Shown here piece after piece: positions 25,947 to 35,303 of a stretch of DNA of 64,000 bases. Position numbers and translations under genes: made by a program. Under the pieces are notes generated by a model. That model was not told the DNA's origin and ran no database searches. It saw only the letters and a program-made list of their open reading frames with translations. Numbering within the stretch: position 1 is the stretch's first letter; every line of letters starts with the position of its first letter. The DNA is from Myxococcus fulvus. Its GTDB lineage: Bacteria > Myxococcota > Myxococcia > Myxococcales > Myxococcaceae. The DNA is taken from contig NZ_FOIB01000004.1 in assembly GCF_900111765.1 (NCBI RefSeq), positions 831,756 through 895,755 on the forward strand, in the 5' to 3' direction.

Positions 25947-27617
25947 TCAGCGCTTCGACTTCGGCTTCTTGGAGGCGCTCTTCGCCGAGGACTTCTTGGC
26001 GGGTGCCTTCGAGGGTGCCGACTTCCTGGCGGGCTTCGTGCCCGTGGACTTCTTCGCGGCACTCTTCGTGGGCTTCGCCCCTGCGGGCTTCTTCGCGGCA
26101 CTCTTCGTGGGCTTCGCCCCCGCGGCCTGCTTCGCGGGCTTGGAAGCCGCGACCTTCTTGCTCGCGATCTTCCCAGCGGACTTCTTGGCCGCGGGCTGCT
26201 TCCCGACGGACTTCGCAGCGGGCTTCTTCGCAGCGGACTTCTTCGTGGTGGGCTTCGCCCCCGCGGACTTCTTCGCAGCGGCCTGCTTCGTGGTGGACTT
26301 CGCCGTCGCCGCGGGACTCTTCGCAGCGGACTTCGCCGTCGCGGGCTTCGTTGCGGCGGACGTGGCCTTCGCAGACGTCTTCGCCACGGGCTGACTGGTC
26401 GCGGGGCTCTTCGTCGCGGGAAGCACCGCGGACGTCTGCGTCACGGGCTGAGCGGCGGGCTTCGCCTTGGGCTGCGTCACCTCCACGGCCTTCACCACGG
26501 TCTTCGTCGTCGCTGTGGCTGCCGCGTCGACCAGCTTCGTGGCAGCGGACTTCGTCGCCCTGGCGGCCTTCTCGACGGGCTTCGCGACCGCATCCTTCAC
26601 CGCCTCGACGGGCTTCGTGACAGCGGCCTTCGTCGCCTTGGCGGCCTTCTCCACCGGCTTCGAGACCGCGTCCTTCACCGCCTCCGCGACCTGCGCCACG
26701 GGCTTCGCGACGGCGTCCTTCACCGTCTCGGCAATCGTCGCCACGGGCTTGCTGGCCTTGGACTTCGCGGCGGGCTTCTTCGCCGTCTCGGGCCCCAGCT
26801 CCTTGCGCAGCGCCTCCTGCATCGTCGGCCGCACGAACAGCTCCACCTGCGTCACCGAGGACCTCGACACCGGCTTCTTCCCGCCTCCCGACTTCGCCCC
26901 GAAACGACCGAAGCCCCCGGACTCGTCCTGTCCCCCACCCCTGCGCCCTCGCGAGACATCGTCGTCGTACTCGTACGCGAGCTCTCGCTGCGCGCCCGTG
27001 TCCTCTTCCTCCTCCTCGACCTCCACCTCGGTGGACTCCGCGACCTTCTCCTCCTCGGACTCCTCCTCGCCAGACATGCCCGAGAGCGCCTCCTGCAGCA
27101 CGGCGTTCATCGCCCGCGCGAAGGTGCGCTCACCGAAGCTCTCGACCTCCGCGGGAGGCACCAGCACATCGAGCATGTCCTTGAGCGAGCGGTACAGCCG
27201 CATCTCCCGCTTCTCGCTGTCCCAGGTGCCGTAGAGCCAATCCTCCTCACCCAGCGCGTCCACCCAGCCCGGCAGCGGCCCGCCCCCATCCCCCTGCTCC
27301 ACCATCGCCGACTTGCGCGCGGAGAACAGGTGCCGGTGCGGCCCCTTCATCCCGATGCGCCACACGCCCGCGGCCGGCAGCCCCACCAGCTTCAGCCGCG
27401 TCTTCTCCAACACGCTCACGGAGCCCTCGGGCCCATGCAGCGGGAAGAGGCTCACGTCGCCGTGGAGCTCGCCTCCGTCGAAGGTCAGGTACAGATGGCC
27501 GAGGTCCTCGGGAAAGGGGACGCCACACTCCGTCTCCGCCCGCCGGACCTCATCCGCGGACACACCCGATGACGCGGCCTTCGCTGACTTCCGCAGTGCC
27601 TCCAACCACTCGTGCAT
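25947..27617 (-). CDS. SUKH (SMI1/KNR4)-like domain fused to histone-H1-like Lys/Ala/Pro tail
   Basis: 556 residues from the ATG at 27617 (GGAGGGG upstream). Residues about 15-140 resemble a SUKH domain (ADEVRRAETECGVPFPEDLG, then HLYLTFDGGELHGDVSLFPL). An acidic patch follows at about 172-197 (EEESEEEKVAES, EVEVEEEEED), then a glycine-rich linker. A set of near-repeats (KPVEKAAKATKAAVTKPVEA type) occupies about 285-345. A long C-terminus rich in Lys, Ala and Pro (KKSAAKKPAAKS type) resembles H1 tails. The tail should bind DNA or another polyanion. SUKH proteins include immunity proteins and scaffold factors. A fusion of the two is unusual. Role unknown; nucleoid-associated function is inferred. 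Confidence 0.82.
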   Translation of the reverse strand: MHEWLEALRKSAKAASSGVSADEVRRAETECGVPFPEDLGHLYLTFDGGELHGDVSLFPLHGPEGSVSVLEKTRLKLVGLPAAGVWRIGMKGPHRHLFSARKSAMVEQGDGGGPLPGWVDALGEEDWLYGTWDSEKREMRLYRSLKDMLDVLVPPAEVESFGERTFARAMNAVLQEALSGMSGEEESEEEKVAESTEVEVEEEEEDTGAQRELAYEYDDDVSRGRRGGGQDESGGFGRFGAKSGGGKKPVSRSSVTQVELFVRPTMQEALRKELGPETAKKPAAKSKASKPVATIAETVKDAVAKPVAQVAEAVKDAVSKPVEKAAKATKAAVTKPVEAVKDAVAKPVEKAARATKSAATKLVDAAATATTKTVVKAVEVTQPKAKPAAQPVTQTSAVLPATKSPATSQPVAKTSAKATSAATKPATAKSAAKSPAATAKSTTKQAAAKKSAGAKPTTKKSAAKKPAAKSVGKQPAAKKSAGKIASKKVAASKPAKQAAGAKPTKSAAKKPAGAKPTKSAAKKSTGTKPARKSAPSKAPAKKSSAKSASKKPKSKR

Positions 27618-27912
27618 GACCCCTCCACGACACGTCCGATGCCGCCACCTTACGGCGGCTGTGCCCCTCAGCGCAGTGCGCACTTGAAGCTTTTGACGCC
27701 CCGCGAACCCACCCCGGGACCTATCACGACAACCGCCAACCCGGGCTGCCTCCTTCCACTCCCTCGCAAGCAAGCCCCTCCACCAGCCCGAGGCCCTCGC
27801 CTCCCGCTTCCCTGATCCACGCTCCCCGGGACGCCCGCCCGCCCCCGGGAAGCCAGCCCCTCGGGGCCCCACCCGGCTTGAAGGCCGACGGGCGGACCGT
27901 TACCCATGGGGC

Positions 27913-28257
27913 ATGGCACATCCGGTCAGCTACGAGGGAACGGCGGAGAACTTCGACCAGCTCGTCATGGAGCCCCAGGGCGAGCTCGTCGTGGTGGACT
28001 TCTGGGGCGACGGCTGCCCGAACTGTGAAATCTACGCGGCCGCCGAGCCCGAGCTGCTCTCCGAGCTGGACGGCGCGAGGATGCGCGTGGTGAAGGTGAA
28101 CGCCTATCAGCACGAGTCCCTGGCCCACCGCTTCGGGCTCTACGGCATCCCCACGTTCCTCCTGTTCCGCGATGGGAAGCTCATCGGGAAGATGAGCCAG
28201 TACTACGGGAAGGCGTACTGGCTGGGCGTCGTCCGCGAGCACCTGCCCGCCGCGTGA
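27913..28257 (+). CDS. Thioredoxin-family protein with CPNC active site
   Basis: 114 residues, cytoplasmic, length typical of thioredoxin. The fold markers are present: ELVVVDFWGDGCPNCEIYAA, VKVNAYQHESLAHRFGLYGI, the cis-proline GIPTFLLFRDGKLIGKMSQY. The active site reads C35-P-N-C38 where thioredoxins have CGPC, so redox potential or partner choice should differ. It probably reduces disulfides of a specific client. It stands alone, 60 bp before a HEAT-repeat gene in the same direction. Confidence 0.88.
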   Translation: MAHPVSYEGTAENFDQLVMEPQGELVVVDFWGDGCPNCEIYAAAEPELLSELDGARMRVVKVNAYQHESLAHRFGLYGIPTFLLFRDGKLIGKMSQYYGKAYWLGVVREHLPAA

Positions 28258-28319
28258 CCCAGGCCATCGCGCCCCACCCTTTCGCGATGCCACTCCAGGG
28301 AATCGCCTAGGGTGGCGCC

Positions 28320-28949
28320 ATGAAGAAGACACCCAAGAAGCCTCGTCACACGCCCCAGGTCCGCCCGCTCTCGACACCTTCCGCGGAGCTGGCGGAGCTG
28401 CTCGGGCGACTCGAGTCGGGTGACGGCGATGCGCGCTGGGAGGCCTCCATGGCGTTGATCAAGGTCGGTGATGCCGTCGCGGCCGAGCACGTGGCCCGGC
28501 TGCTGCGCACCGCCGCCGACGTCCGGGCGCGCGAGGTCGCCGCGTGGCTGTTGTGCAGCCTCGGCGATGGCAAGCCCTCCATCATCGACGCGCTGCTCCA
28601 GTCCGCCGAGGACACCTCCGAGAGCATGGACGTGCGAGGCCAGGCCATCGAGGCCCTGGGCTCCCAGCGCACGATGGTGCCGGCCCTGCGTGAGCGCGTG
28701 CTGGGCATCCTCGTCGACCTGCTGGAGCACCCCGCCGCGGAGCTGCGCTTCTGGGCCTGCTTCGCGCTCGGCGCGTTCCGCTACCGCCCCGCCCTCCCCG
28801 CGCTGCGCAAGGTGGCCCAGGAGGATGAGCGGGTGAATCCCGGCTGGTGGTACGTCAGCGAGGAGGCGCTCGACGCGATTGCCCAGATCGAGTCACGGGA
28901 GTACCCAGACCGTATCCCCGTGCTCCAACGTGGCCGCGTCTCGACCTGA
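28320..28949 (+). CDS. HEAT-repeat protein
   Basis: 209 residues. After a basic N-terminus (KKTPKKPRHTPQVRP) the protein is a chain of HEAT-type helical pairs: DARWEASMALIKVGDAVAAE, DVRAREVAAWLLCSLGDGKP, DVRGQAIEALGSQRT, AELRFWACFALGAFRYRPAL and a last pair with SEEALDAIAQIES. Such repeats act as protein-binding scaffolds and in some cases as phycobilin-lyase-like or regulatory modules. No catalytic residues seen. Partner unknown. Confidence 0.82.
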   Translation: MKKTPKKPRHTPQVRPLSTPSAELAELLGRLESGDGDARWEASMALIKVGDAVAAEHVARLLRTAADVRAREVAAWLLCSLGDGKPSIIDALLQSAEDTSESMDVRGQAIEALGSQRTMVPALRERVLGILVDLLEHPAAELRFWACFALGAFRYRPALPALRKVAQEDERVNPGWWYVSEEALDAIAQIESREYPDRIPVLQRGRVST

Positions 28950-29193
28950 CACACCGGCTCCCCGTACGAGGCGCCGCCACCTCCCGAACGCCTCCACCGA
29001 CAGCGGGACGGCCTGACGCCTCCCCGCGCTTCACACGGACCCGGGCCCACGTCCTCCACTGCGTGGACCTGTGCCCGGGGAACGTGGAGCGCATGGGGTT
29101 CCCACCCTTCGGGGCAGCGTGGTTGATGTGACGCGCCCCCGTTACGAACATGGAACCTCGCGGTTGGCGGTCCAATCAGGGGGGCAGTGCAAA

Positions 29194-30729
29194 ATGACGA
29201 AGCATCGACTGGGGCGAAGGCTCACGCATCTGGCTTGTCTGTTGTCGCTGTGGGCGGGGGCCATGGCCTGCGGAGAGGGACACCTGGAGGCGCCGGAAGC
29301 AGCCGCGCCGGTGGACGGACTGGAGACCCGGACCGCGAGGCAGAATCCAGCCTTCACCGAGGACCTCTTCTACGACAACTGTCCGGCCGCGTCGGCCGCG
29401 CAGGGCCCCACGCTCTACGTGTCGAAGAACGGCCCGAGAGATCCATCCAAGCCGCTCGGCTCCGACCTGAACCCCTACAGCACCATCATGGCCGCGGTGA
29501 AGGCGGCCCGGCCGGGCAACATCATCCTGGTGCGCCAGGGCGACTACAACGAACAGGTCGCCATCACCGCGCCGAAGGGAGCGCGTCCCGGCACCGCCAC
29601 CGCGCCCATCGTCCTGCGCGGAGAGCAGGCAGGCCGCCCGCGCATCCTCCCCGCCGCGACCAACGTGGGCAGCCTGGTCCAGGTCAGCCAGCCCTACTGG
29701 GTCGTCCAGTTCTTCGAGGTGGACGTGCGCGAGCGGCCCTCGTTCGCCGTGCTCTTCGAGAACACCACCACGTGCTCCCAGGTCCTCGACTCCAAGCTGC
29801 ACGGCGGCCGCGCGGGGGGCGGCGTCGTCACCAGCTACGCGGACTTCGTCCTCATCGACAACAATGAAATCTACGACTTCTCCAAGCAGAACACCGACTC
29901 GCACGGCGTGGCGATTCGCGGCGTGACGCGGGACGTGTTCATCGTGGAGAACGACATCCACGACGTCTCCGGGGACGCGGTGCAGTGTCAGCCCAATGGC
30001 GGCCGGCCGGCCATCATCCTCGTCGAGCGCAATCGCTTGCACGACACCGGGGAGAACGGGGTCGACGTCAAGGCGTGCGACGACCTGCTCCTGCACGAGA
30101 ACAAGATCTACAACTTCCCCAACCTCGCGAAGTACCCCTGGCAGGCGAACAGCTCCGCGGCGGAGGGGGTGCTGGTGCACGAGGACGCGACGAACGTTCA
30201 AATCCTCTACAACGAAATCTGGAACGCGGGTCGGGGCATCTCCATCGGTGGCAACAACGTCATCGACATGCCGGTGAACGTGCAGATCGAAGGCAACCAC
30301 GTGCACGACATCTATGACTATGCGAGCCGCAACAACGGCCAGGGCATCCGCATCGTCAAGGCGAAGGGCGTGACGCTGCTGGGGAACATCATCGAGCGGA
30401 CGTACGACGCCGGACTGCGCCTGGCGGCGGACCCGCCCAACGTCGTGCCGGGGCTCCTGGTCTACAAGAACACCCTGCGGGACATGCGGCTGTTCGTGCG
30501 CCTGGGCGCCAGGGCATACCGGCCCGGTCTGGGCATGGACCTCAATCGTTACGAGGGCGCCTCGGGGGTGTTCACCATCACCGACGAGCTGTGGGAGGGA
30601 AGCCACGTCCGCTGGCGCGCGGTGCTCGCGCCGCTCTACCTGGACCAGTACTCCGAGCGCATCATCCCTGGCTCCCGCCCCAAGGAGCTGACGGACGACG
30701 AGGGCACCACGTCGACCCCGGGTGAGTAG
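29194..30729 (+). CDS. Secreted lipoprotein with right-handed parallel beta-helix
   Basis: 511 residues from the ATG at 29194. Signal peptide with lipobox GAMAC (LACLLSLWAGAMAC). From about residue 75 the pattern TLYVSKNGPRDPSKPLGSDL, PYSTIMAAVKAARPGNIILV, RQGDYNEQV and then many short coils (DFVLIDNNEIYDFSK, VFIVENDIHDVSGDAV, IILVERNRLHDTGENGVDVK) is that of pectate-lyase-like or DUF1565 beta-helix proteins. These bind or cleave polysaccharides. No clear catalytic set was identified, so it may be a carbohydrate-binding surface protein or a lyase. It stands alone; 244 bp upstream hold no gene. Confidence 0.88.
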   Translation: MTKHRLGRRLTHLACLLSLWAGAMACGEGHLEAPEAAAPVDGLETRTARQNPAFTEDLFYDNCPAASAAQGPTLYVSKNGPRDPSKPLGSDLNPYSTIMAAVKAARPGNIILVRQGDYNEQVAITAPKGARPGTATAPIVLRGEQAGRPRILPAATNVGSLVQVSQPYWVVQFFEVDVRERPSFAVLFENTTTCSQVLDSKLHGGRAGGGVVTSYADFVLIDNNEIYDFSKQNTDSHGVAIRGVTRDVFIVENDIHDVSGDAVQCQPNGGRPAIILVERNRLHDTGENGVDVKACDDLLLHENKIYNFPNLAKYPWQANSSAAEGVLVHEDATNVQILYNEIWNAGRGISIGGNNVIDMPVNVQIEGNHVHDIYDYASRNNGQGIRIVKAKGVTLLGNIIERTYDAGLRLAADPPNVVPGLLVYKNTLRDMRLFVRLGARAYRPGLGMDLNRYEGASGVFTITDELWEGSHVRWRAVLAPLYLDQYSERIIPGSRPKELTDDEGTTSTPGE

Positions 30730-30857
30730 TCAGAAGGCCTCGCTGACGGACAGGGCCCACGGTCCCGCCGCGGATTTCCGGGGTGGCCATCCGTGACCTT
30801 CAGCTTCGCGTCCGCATTACCTAAGCTCGCGTGCTCCTTTCAACGAGGAGCACGCTG

Positions 30858-31436
30858 GTGGCTCGCATCGCATTCGTGGTGATTCCCCCCTTCGCGGACT
30901 GGGAGCCGGCGCTGCTGGCCGCGGGGGCTCGGGATGACTTCCGTGACCAGGTCTCCTGGTGGTCCCCGGGAGGCCGTCCCGTGCCGTCCATCGGGGGCAT
31001 GACCATCCAGGTGGATGGCGCGGTGGAGGACTTCTCCCCGGAGCAGGCGGACGCACTGGTGCTGATTGGCTCGAGCACCTGGATGACGCCGGAGAGCCCG
31101 GACCTGACGCCCCTGCTGCGCCGCTCGGTGGAGGCGGGGCTCGTCGTCGCGGGCATCTGCGGCGCGACGCTGGCGCTGGCCCGCGCGGGACTGCTCGAGG
31201 GGCGCGCGCACACGAGCAACGACCTGGCGTTCCTCCAGAAGCACGCCCCGAACTACCAGGGCGCCGCGCATTACCGCGACGTGCCACAGGCGGTGCGGGA
31301 CGGACGCATCATCACGGCGTCCGGAGCGGCGCCCACCACGTTCGCCACCGAGGTGCTCGGCGCGCTGCACCCCGACGCGAGCCAGGCGATGGTGGACTTC
31401 CGCGCGTTCTTCGCTCGCGAGCATCAGGCCGCCTGA
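30858..31436 (+). CDS. DJ-1/PfpI-family protein
   Basis: 192 residues from the GTG at 30858, with AGGAG eight bases upstream. It shows the DJ-1/PfpI core: ARIAFVVIPPFADWEPALLA with Glu16, DALVLIGSSTW, and the nucleophile elbow VVAGICGATLALARAG with Cys101. His118 follows (GRAHTSND). Members include glyoxalase III, protein deglycase-like proteins, and AraC-associated amidases. Short length and no HTH fit a stand-alone stress-type enzyme. The substrate is not deducible. Fourteen bp later a small membrane-protein gene follows in the same direction. Confidence 0.88.
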   Translation: MARIAFVVIPPFADWEPALLAAGARDDFRDQVSWWSPGGRPVPSIGGMTIQVDGAVEDFSPEQADALVLIGSSTWMTPESPDLTPLLRRSVEAGLVVAGICGATLALARAGLLEGRAHTSNDLAFLQKHAPNYQGAAHYRDVPQAVRDGRIITASGAAPTTFATEVLGALHPDASQAMVDFRAFFAREHQAA

Positions 31437-31449
31437 AGCGCTCTCCACC

Positions 31450-31689
31450 ATGACGATTCTGGAACCCTTCCTGCTCGCCACCGGAGCCCTGGGCGGCCTC
31501 ACGGGCGCCATCCTGGGCGTGCGCGCCGAGCCCTGGTGGGGCGTCGATGGAGTCCTCGGCGGCGTCATGCGAGGACTCGGCGGCTTCGTGGGCGGCGCGC
31601 TCGCGCTGCCCCTCATCTCGGGCGTGATGCTCTACGTGCTGGGGCTGCTGCTGACGCGCCGCGAGGCGAGGAACAAGCCGAGGTCCTAG
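31450..31689 (+). CDS. Hypothetical 79-residue membrane protein
   Basis: Two or three hydrophobic glycine-rich stretches: PFLLATGALGGLTGAILGV, GGVMRGLGGFVGGALALPL and SGVMLYVLGLLL, ending in a basic tail (TRREARNKPRS). It lies 13 bp after the DJ-1-like gene and may be co-transcribed. It is convergent with the ABC transporter gene at 18 bp. No known family was recognised. Confidence 0.6.
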   Translation: MTILEPFLLATGALGGLTGAILGVRAEPWWGVDGVLGGVMRGLGGFVGGALALPLISGVMLYVLGLLLTRREARNKPRS

Positions 31690-31707
31690 GCACCTCGGCC
31701 GCGCGTC

Positions 31708-33570
31708 TCAGTCCTGGTAGCCCCGCGCCTGCAGGCGGAACAGGTGCGCGTAGCGGCCGTCCTTCGCCATCAGCTCGTCGTGGCTGCCCAGCTCGTCCAC
31801 GCCGCCGTTGTGCAGCACCGCGATCTGGTCCGCCATCCGCACCGTGGAGAACCGGTGCGAAATCACGATGGCGATGCGGTCCGCCGCCAACGCCTGGAAG
31901 CGCTCGAACAACGCGTGCTCCGCCTCCGCGTCGATGCTCGCCGTCGGCTCGTCCAGAATCAGCACCTCCGCGTCGTCCCGCATGAACGCCCGCGCCACCG
32001 CCAGCTTCTGCCACTGCCCCGCCGACAGCTCCTGCCCCTTCTCGAACCACCCGCCCAGCATCGTGTCGTACTGCCCCGGCAACGCCTCGATGACCCCGCT
32101 CGCCCCACCCAGCTGCGCCGCCTTCACGATGCGCTCCCGGTCCTCCAACGCCGGCACATGCCCCAACCCGATGTTCTCCGCCACGTTGAACTGGTAGCGC
32201 ACGAAGTCCTGGAACACCGCCCCGAAGCGCGAGCGCAAATCCCCCACGTCCATGTCCCGGATGTCCACGCCCCCGTACAGAATCGCCCCCTCCGTCGGCT
32301 CGTACAGCCGCAGCAGGAGCTTCACCAACGTGCTCTTCCCCGCCCCGTTCTCCCCCACCAACGCCAGCTTCTGCCCCGGCCGCAACGTCAACGACACGTG
32401 CCTCAACGCCCACGCCTCCTTCCCCGGATAGCGGAAGGACACGTCGCGCAACTCGATGTCGTTGGTGCGCCCCCGGGGCGCGGACTTCGGCGGCGACACC
32501 CGCGCCACCTCGCTGCCCGTCGGTATCTCCAGGTACATGAAGAGGTTGCTCATGAAGAGCGCGTCCTCGTACATGGAGCCCACGCTCGTCAGGATGCCCT
32601 GGAACGCCGCCTGCCCCTGACGGAACACCCCCAGGTACAACACCATGTCACCCACGCTGATGGCCCCGTCCGCCGCGCGCCCCGCGACGAACAGGTAGCA
32701 GCCGTAGAACGCCGCCAGCGACAACAACCCCAACCCCAACCCCCACCCCATCCGCTTGAAGGCCAGCGCCCGGTCCTCCGCGAAGAACTTGCGGAACAAA
32801 TCCCGATAGCGCCCCAACACCAATTCCCCCAACCCGAAGAGCTTCACCTCCTTCACGTGGCTGTCCCGCGTGAGGATCCACTCCAGGTAGTTGAGCTTGC
32901 GCCCCTCCGGCGCGCGCCACGAGTACAGCCGGAAGCCCGCCATCGCCAGCCGCGCCTCCGCGATGAACGCCGGAATCGACGCCGCCACCAGCACCACCAC
33001 GCTCCACGGCGACAGCGCAATCAACAGCGCCGCGAACGTGGAGAGCGTTATCGCGTTGCGGACGATGGAGAACGCCTGCATCACCAGCGACAGCGGACGA
33101 CTGCTCGCCTCGCGCCGGGCGTTCTGCATCTTGTCGTACGTCTCCGAGTCCTCGAAGTGCCGCAGCTCCAGCTCCAGCGCCTTCTTCAAGATGCGCTCGT
33201 TGAGCAGGTTGCCCAGGTTGGCGCGCAAGAGCTCCCGCGTCAGCGTCAGCCCGCGCTCCACCACCCCGGAGCCCAGCATCAGCGCGAACTCCAGCCCCAC
33301 CAGGCCGTAGACACGCGAGTGCGCCTCGGCCGAGCCCTGCGCCGCCGCCACCACCGCGTCCACAATCAGCTTCCCCACCCAGGCGATGGCCGCCGGCAAC
33401 ACCGCCGCCACCAGCGTCAACAGCCCGAGCACGACGGCGCCCCGGGGGCTGGCCTGCCAGAAGATGCGGAACGTCCCGGGGAGCTGACGGAACAGGCTTC
33501 CGGCGCTCTTCAGCCGCTCCTTGAGGGAGCTCTTCGCGGGGAGGGTGGACTCGAGTGGACGGGGAGACAC
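31708..33570 (-). CDS. ABC exporter (fused membrane and ATPase domains)
   Basis: 620 residues from the GTG at 33570. An N-terminal membrane domain has about six helices (GAVVLGLLTLVAAVLPAAIA and others, to residue about 340). The ATPase domain has Walker A GENGAGKST at 406-414, a degenerate signature LSAGQWQKLA near 515, Walker B VLILDEPTAS and a switch His in ISHRFS. It acts as a homodimer or heterodimer exporting a lipid, peptide or drug. The signature with Gln (LSAGQ in place of LSGGQ) is common among lipid/peptide half-transporters. No partner gene is adjacent and the substrate is unknown. Confidence 0.9.
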   Translation of the reverse strand: MSPRPLESTLPAKSSLKERLKSAGSLFRQLPGTFRIFWQASPRGAVVLGLLTLVAAVLPAAIAWVGKLIVDAVVAAAQGSAEAHSRVYGLVGLEFALMLGSGVVERGLTLTRELLRANLGNLLNERILKKALELELRHFEDSETYDKMQNARREASSRPLSLVMQAFSIVRNAITLSTFAALLIALSPWSVVVLVAASIPAFIAEARLAMAGFRLYSWRAPEGRKLNYLEWILTRDSHVKEVKLFGLGELVLGRYRDLFRKFFAEDRALAFKRMGWGLGLGLLSLAAFYGCYLFVAGRAADGAISVGDMVLYLGVFRQGQAAFQGILTSVGSMYEDALFMSNLFMYLEIPTGSEVARVSPPKSAPRGRTNDIELRDVSFRYPGKEAWALRHVSLTLRPGQKLALVGENGAGKSTLVKLLLRLYEPTEGAILYGGVDIRDMDVGDLRSRFGAVFQDFVRYQFNVAENIGLGHVPALEDRERIVKAAQLGGASGVIEALPGQYDTMLGGWFEKGQELSAGQWQKLAVARAFMRDDAEVLILDEPTASIDAEAEHALFERFQALAADRIAIVISHRFSTVRMADQIAVLHNGGVDELGSHDELMAKDGRYAHLFRLQARGYQD

Positions 33571-33621
33571 GTCCCCCGTTCATAACGCGCTCACCCGACA
33601 TCCGCTCGAAAGAGCCGCCCC

Positions 33622-34554
33622 TCACCCCACCGCGGGCCGCTCGTGTCGGGACACCAGGACGTCGCACGAGGACTGCGCCAGCACCCGCTCCGCCAGCAAC
33701 GCCTCGTCCCCGGCCCCTCGCGGGCCCGCCAGCACCAGCAGGTCCGAGCCCAGCTCGACCGCGTGCGCCAGGAGCGCCTCGCCCGGCTCCCCGGAGCGCA
33801 GCCGGGCCTCCAGCTCGCACCCCGTCTCCCGGTACGGCGCCAGGAAGCGGGCGAGCTCCAGGCGCGCGTCGAGCTCGCGCTCATGGCGCAGCATCAGGAA
33901 GCGCTCCGGCGGTGCTCCCCGGGCCCGCAGCGCCGCCTCCTCCTCGCGCGTGTCCACCACGTGCAGCACGGACACCGGCGTCAGGGGACACAGCCGCATC
34001 GTCAGCTCCAGCGCCCGCCGGGACTCGCGCGTGAAGTCCACCGCGACCAGGGGGTTCTCATACGGCCTCGCCGGATGGGGCAGCACCGCCAGCATCGACG
34101 TGTCCAGCCGACGCAGCGCGCGCCGCACCATCGAGCCCTCTCCCAGCGACCGGCCCGGCGTCAGCACCCGCTCACCGCCCAGCACCACCAGTTGCGCGCC
34201 CTGCTCGCGCGCCACCGCCGACAGCGCGTCCAGCGTGTCGCCCTGGCGCAGCTCCTCGCGCACCGTCACGTCCGGCCGGTGGCGCAGCCTCCGACACGCC
34301 GCGTGCACGGCCTTGCGCAGACAGCCGCCTCCCAACACCACGCCTCCGGGCGAGCCCTCCAGCACCGGCCCCGCGTGCAGCAGCGTGAAGGTGGCGCCCA
34401 GGCCCAGGGGCAACCGCAGCGCCCGGGACAGGGCGAGCTCGGAGCGCAGCGAGAAGTCCGTCGCCACCACCAGGCGCGTCAGCCCCCTGGGGCCCCGGAA
34501 GGTCCCCGCCTGCAGCAACGGAATATCCACACGGGTCAGCACATGCTGCCTCAT
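33622..34554 (-). CDS. Tandem universal stress protein (two UspA domains)
   Basis: 310 residues from the ATG at 34554, with a strong AAGGAGG upstream. The first UspA domain (about 25-160) starts RLVVATDFSLRSELALSRAL and holds AQLVVLGGERVLTPGRSLGE; the second (about 165-305) starts NPLVAVDFTRESRRALELTM and ends SDLLVLAGPRGAGDEALLAE. Tandem Usp proteins bind ATP or other nucleotides and respond to starvation or envelope stress. It sits near a CsbD gene, both general-stress type. The 580-bp upstream region is long and gene-poor. Confidence 0.88.
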   Translation of the reverse strand: MRQHVLTRVDIPLLQAGTFRGPRGLTRLVVATDFSLRSELALSRALRLPLGLGATFTLLHAGPVLEGSPGGVVLGGGCLRKAVHAACRRLRHRPDVTVREELRQGDTLDALSAVAREQGAQLVVLGGERVLTPGRSLGEGSMVRRALRRLDTSMLAVLPHPARPYENPLVAVDFTRESRRALELTMRLCPLTPVSVLHVVDTREEEAALRARGAPPERFLMLRHERELDARLELARFLAPYRETGCELEARLRSGEPGEALLAHAVELGSDLLVLAGPRGAGDEALLAERVLAQSSCDVLVSRHERPAVG

Positions 34555-35134
34555 CACGAGACCCTCCTTTCAATGGCCTTGCTGCTTCAGCGTCGGCGCC
34601 GTGGGGGCGGCGTGACACGCCCTCCCATGCGCCCGACATGGACCTGTCGCGAGCCATTGCCCGCCGGTCCGCCGCTCCTCGCGGCCCAGGCCCCGTGGAG
34701 CCCTCATCTCGAAGATTCAGGCGGCCGCGCCGGGATGCCACCCTCGCTCCGGGGACGCCGTGTGCACGAGCGGGCGAAGAAGCCCTCGCGCTCCCGTGCT
34801 CGCGTGTGACGGCCAGCGCCACACGACTCGTCCTGGGGTGAGGGTGGAGCACGACTCCTGTCCCACGGGGCCGTGCGGAGCAGGGGCGGACGCCCCCCTC
34901 ACACCGTGGGGTGTCCCCCTGAAAAAACTCCAGGCGCGCCGCGTCCGTATCCCTCGCGGGAGTTCCACGCGCGCATTCCTGCCTGGAGATTGGCGCGCTT
35001 GGCACGTTCGCGGAGCAACAGAGCGTCTTCAGCGGGCCGCGCGGGGAGCGGCCGGAGCTTTGCAGAAGGGCTCCCACGACAGCGCGGTGGGTGGTGGCGG
35101 GATCGGACGGGAAGCTGAAGAAGGGGGAGGACCA
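34555..35134. other. Long intergenic stretch before the universal stress gene
   Basis: 580 bp between the divergent starts of the universal stress gene and the 52-residue gene at 35135. Small frames exist on both strands but lack ribosome-binding sites and coding character. A TTGGCACG string near 34997 recalls the -24 element of a sigma-54 promoter, but the -12 TTGC is absent. Nothing else stands out; it should contain the promoters of both genes. Confidence 0.45.
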
Positions 35135-35293
35135 ATGCGCGGCGTCATCACCGGAAGAGAGGTGGTCACCAATCTGGGTCTCATCTACCGAGAGTTCGGC
35201 GCGGGCTGTGTGCTGCGCTGCTTGTGGGTGATGCTCAGCGGGAAGACCACGACGTTCCTCGAGGTGGCGTGTCCGCCCGAGGTCAAGCGCTAG
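35135..35293 (+). CDS. Hypothetical 52-residue protein
   Basis: A short gene with a very strong ribosome-binding site (GGGGGAGG five bases before the ATG). The peptide MRGVITGREVVTNLGLIYRE, then FGAGCVLRCLWVMLSG and a CPPEV C-terminus has three cysteines. It could bind metal or be a small soluble regulator. It is followed by a stem-loop and the convergent CsbD gene. No homologue recalled; kept because the start signal and terminator frame it well. Confidence 0.6.
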   Translation: MRGVITGREVVTNLGLIYREFGAGCVLRCLWVMLSGKTTTFLEVACPPEVKR

Positions 35294-35303
35294 CAACGGC
35301 GAC

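Noticed and set aside
25773..27572. Plus-strand Leu/Arg/Gly-rich repeat protein opposite the SUKH-H1 gene
   Set aside because: Its repeats are the exact complement of the Lys/Ala/Pro codons of the H1-like tail; the minus strand has the start signal and a domain.
34990..35020. Sigma-54-like promoter (TTGGCACG)
   Set aside because: The -12 element (TTGC at the right spacing) is missing, so only half of the signature is present.
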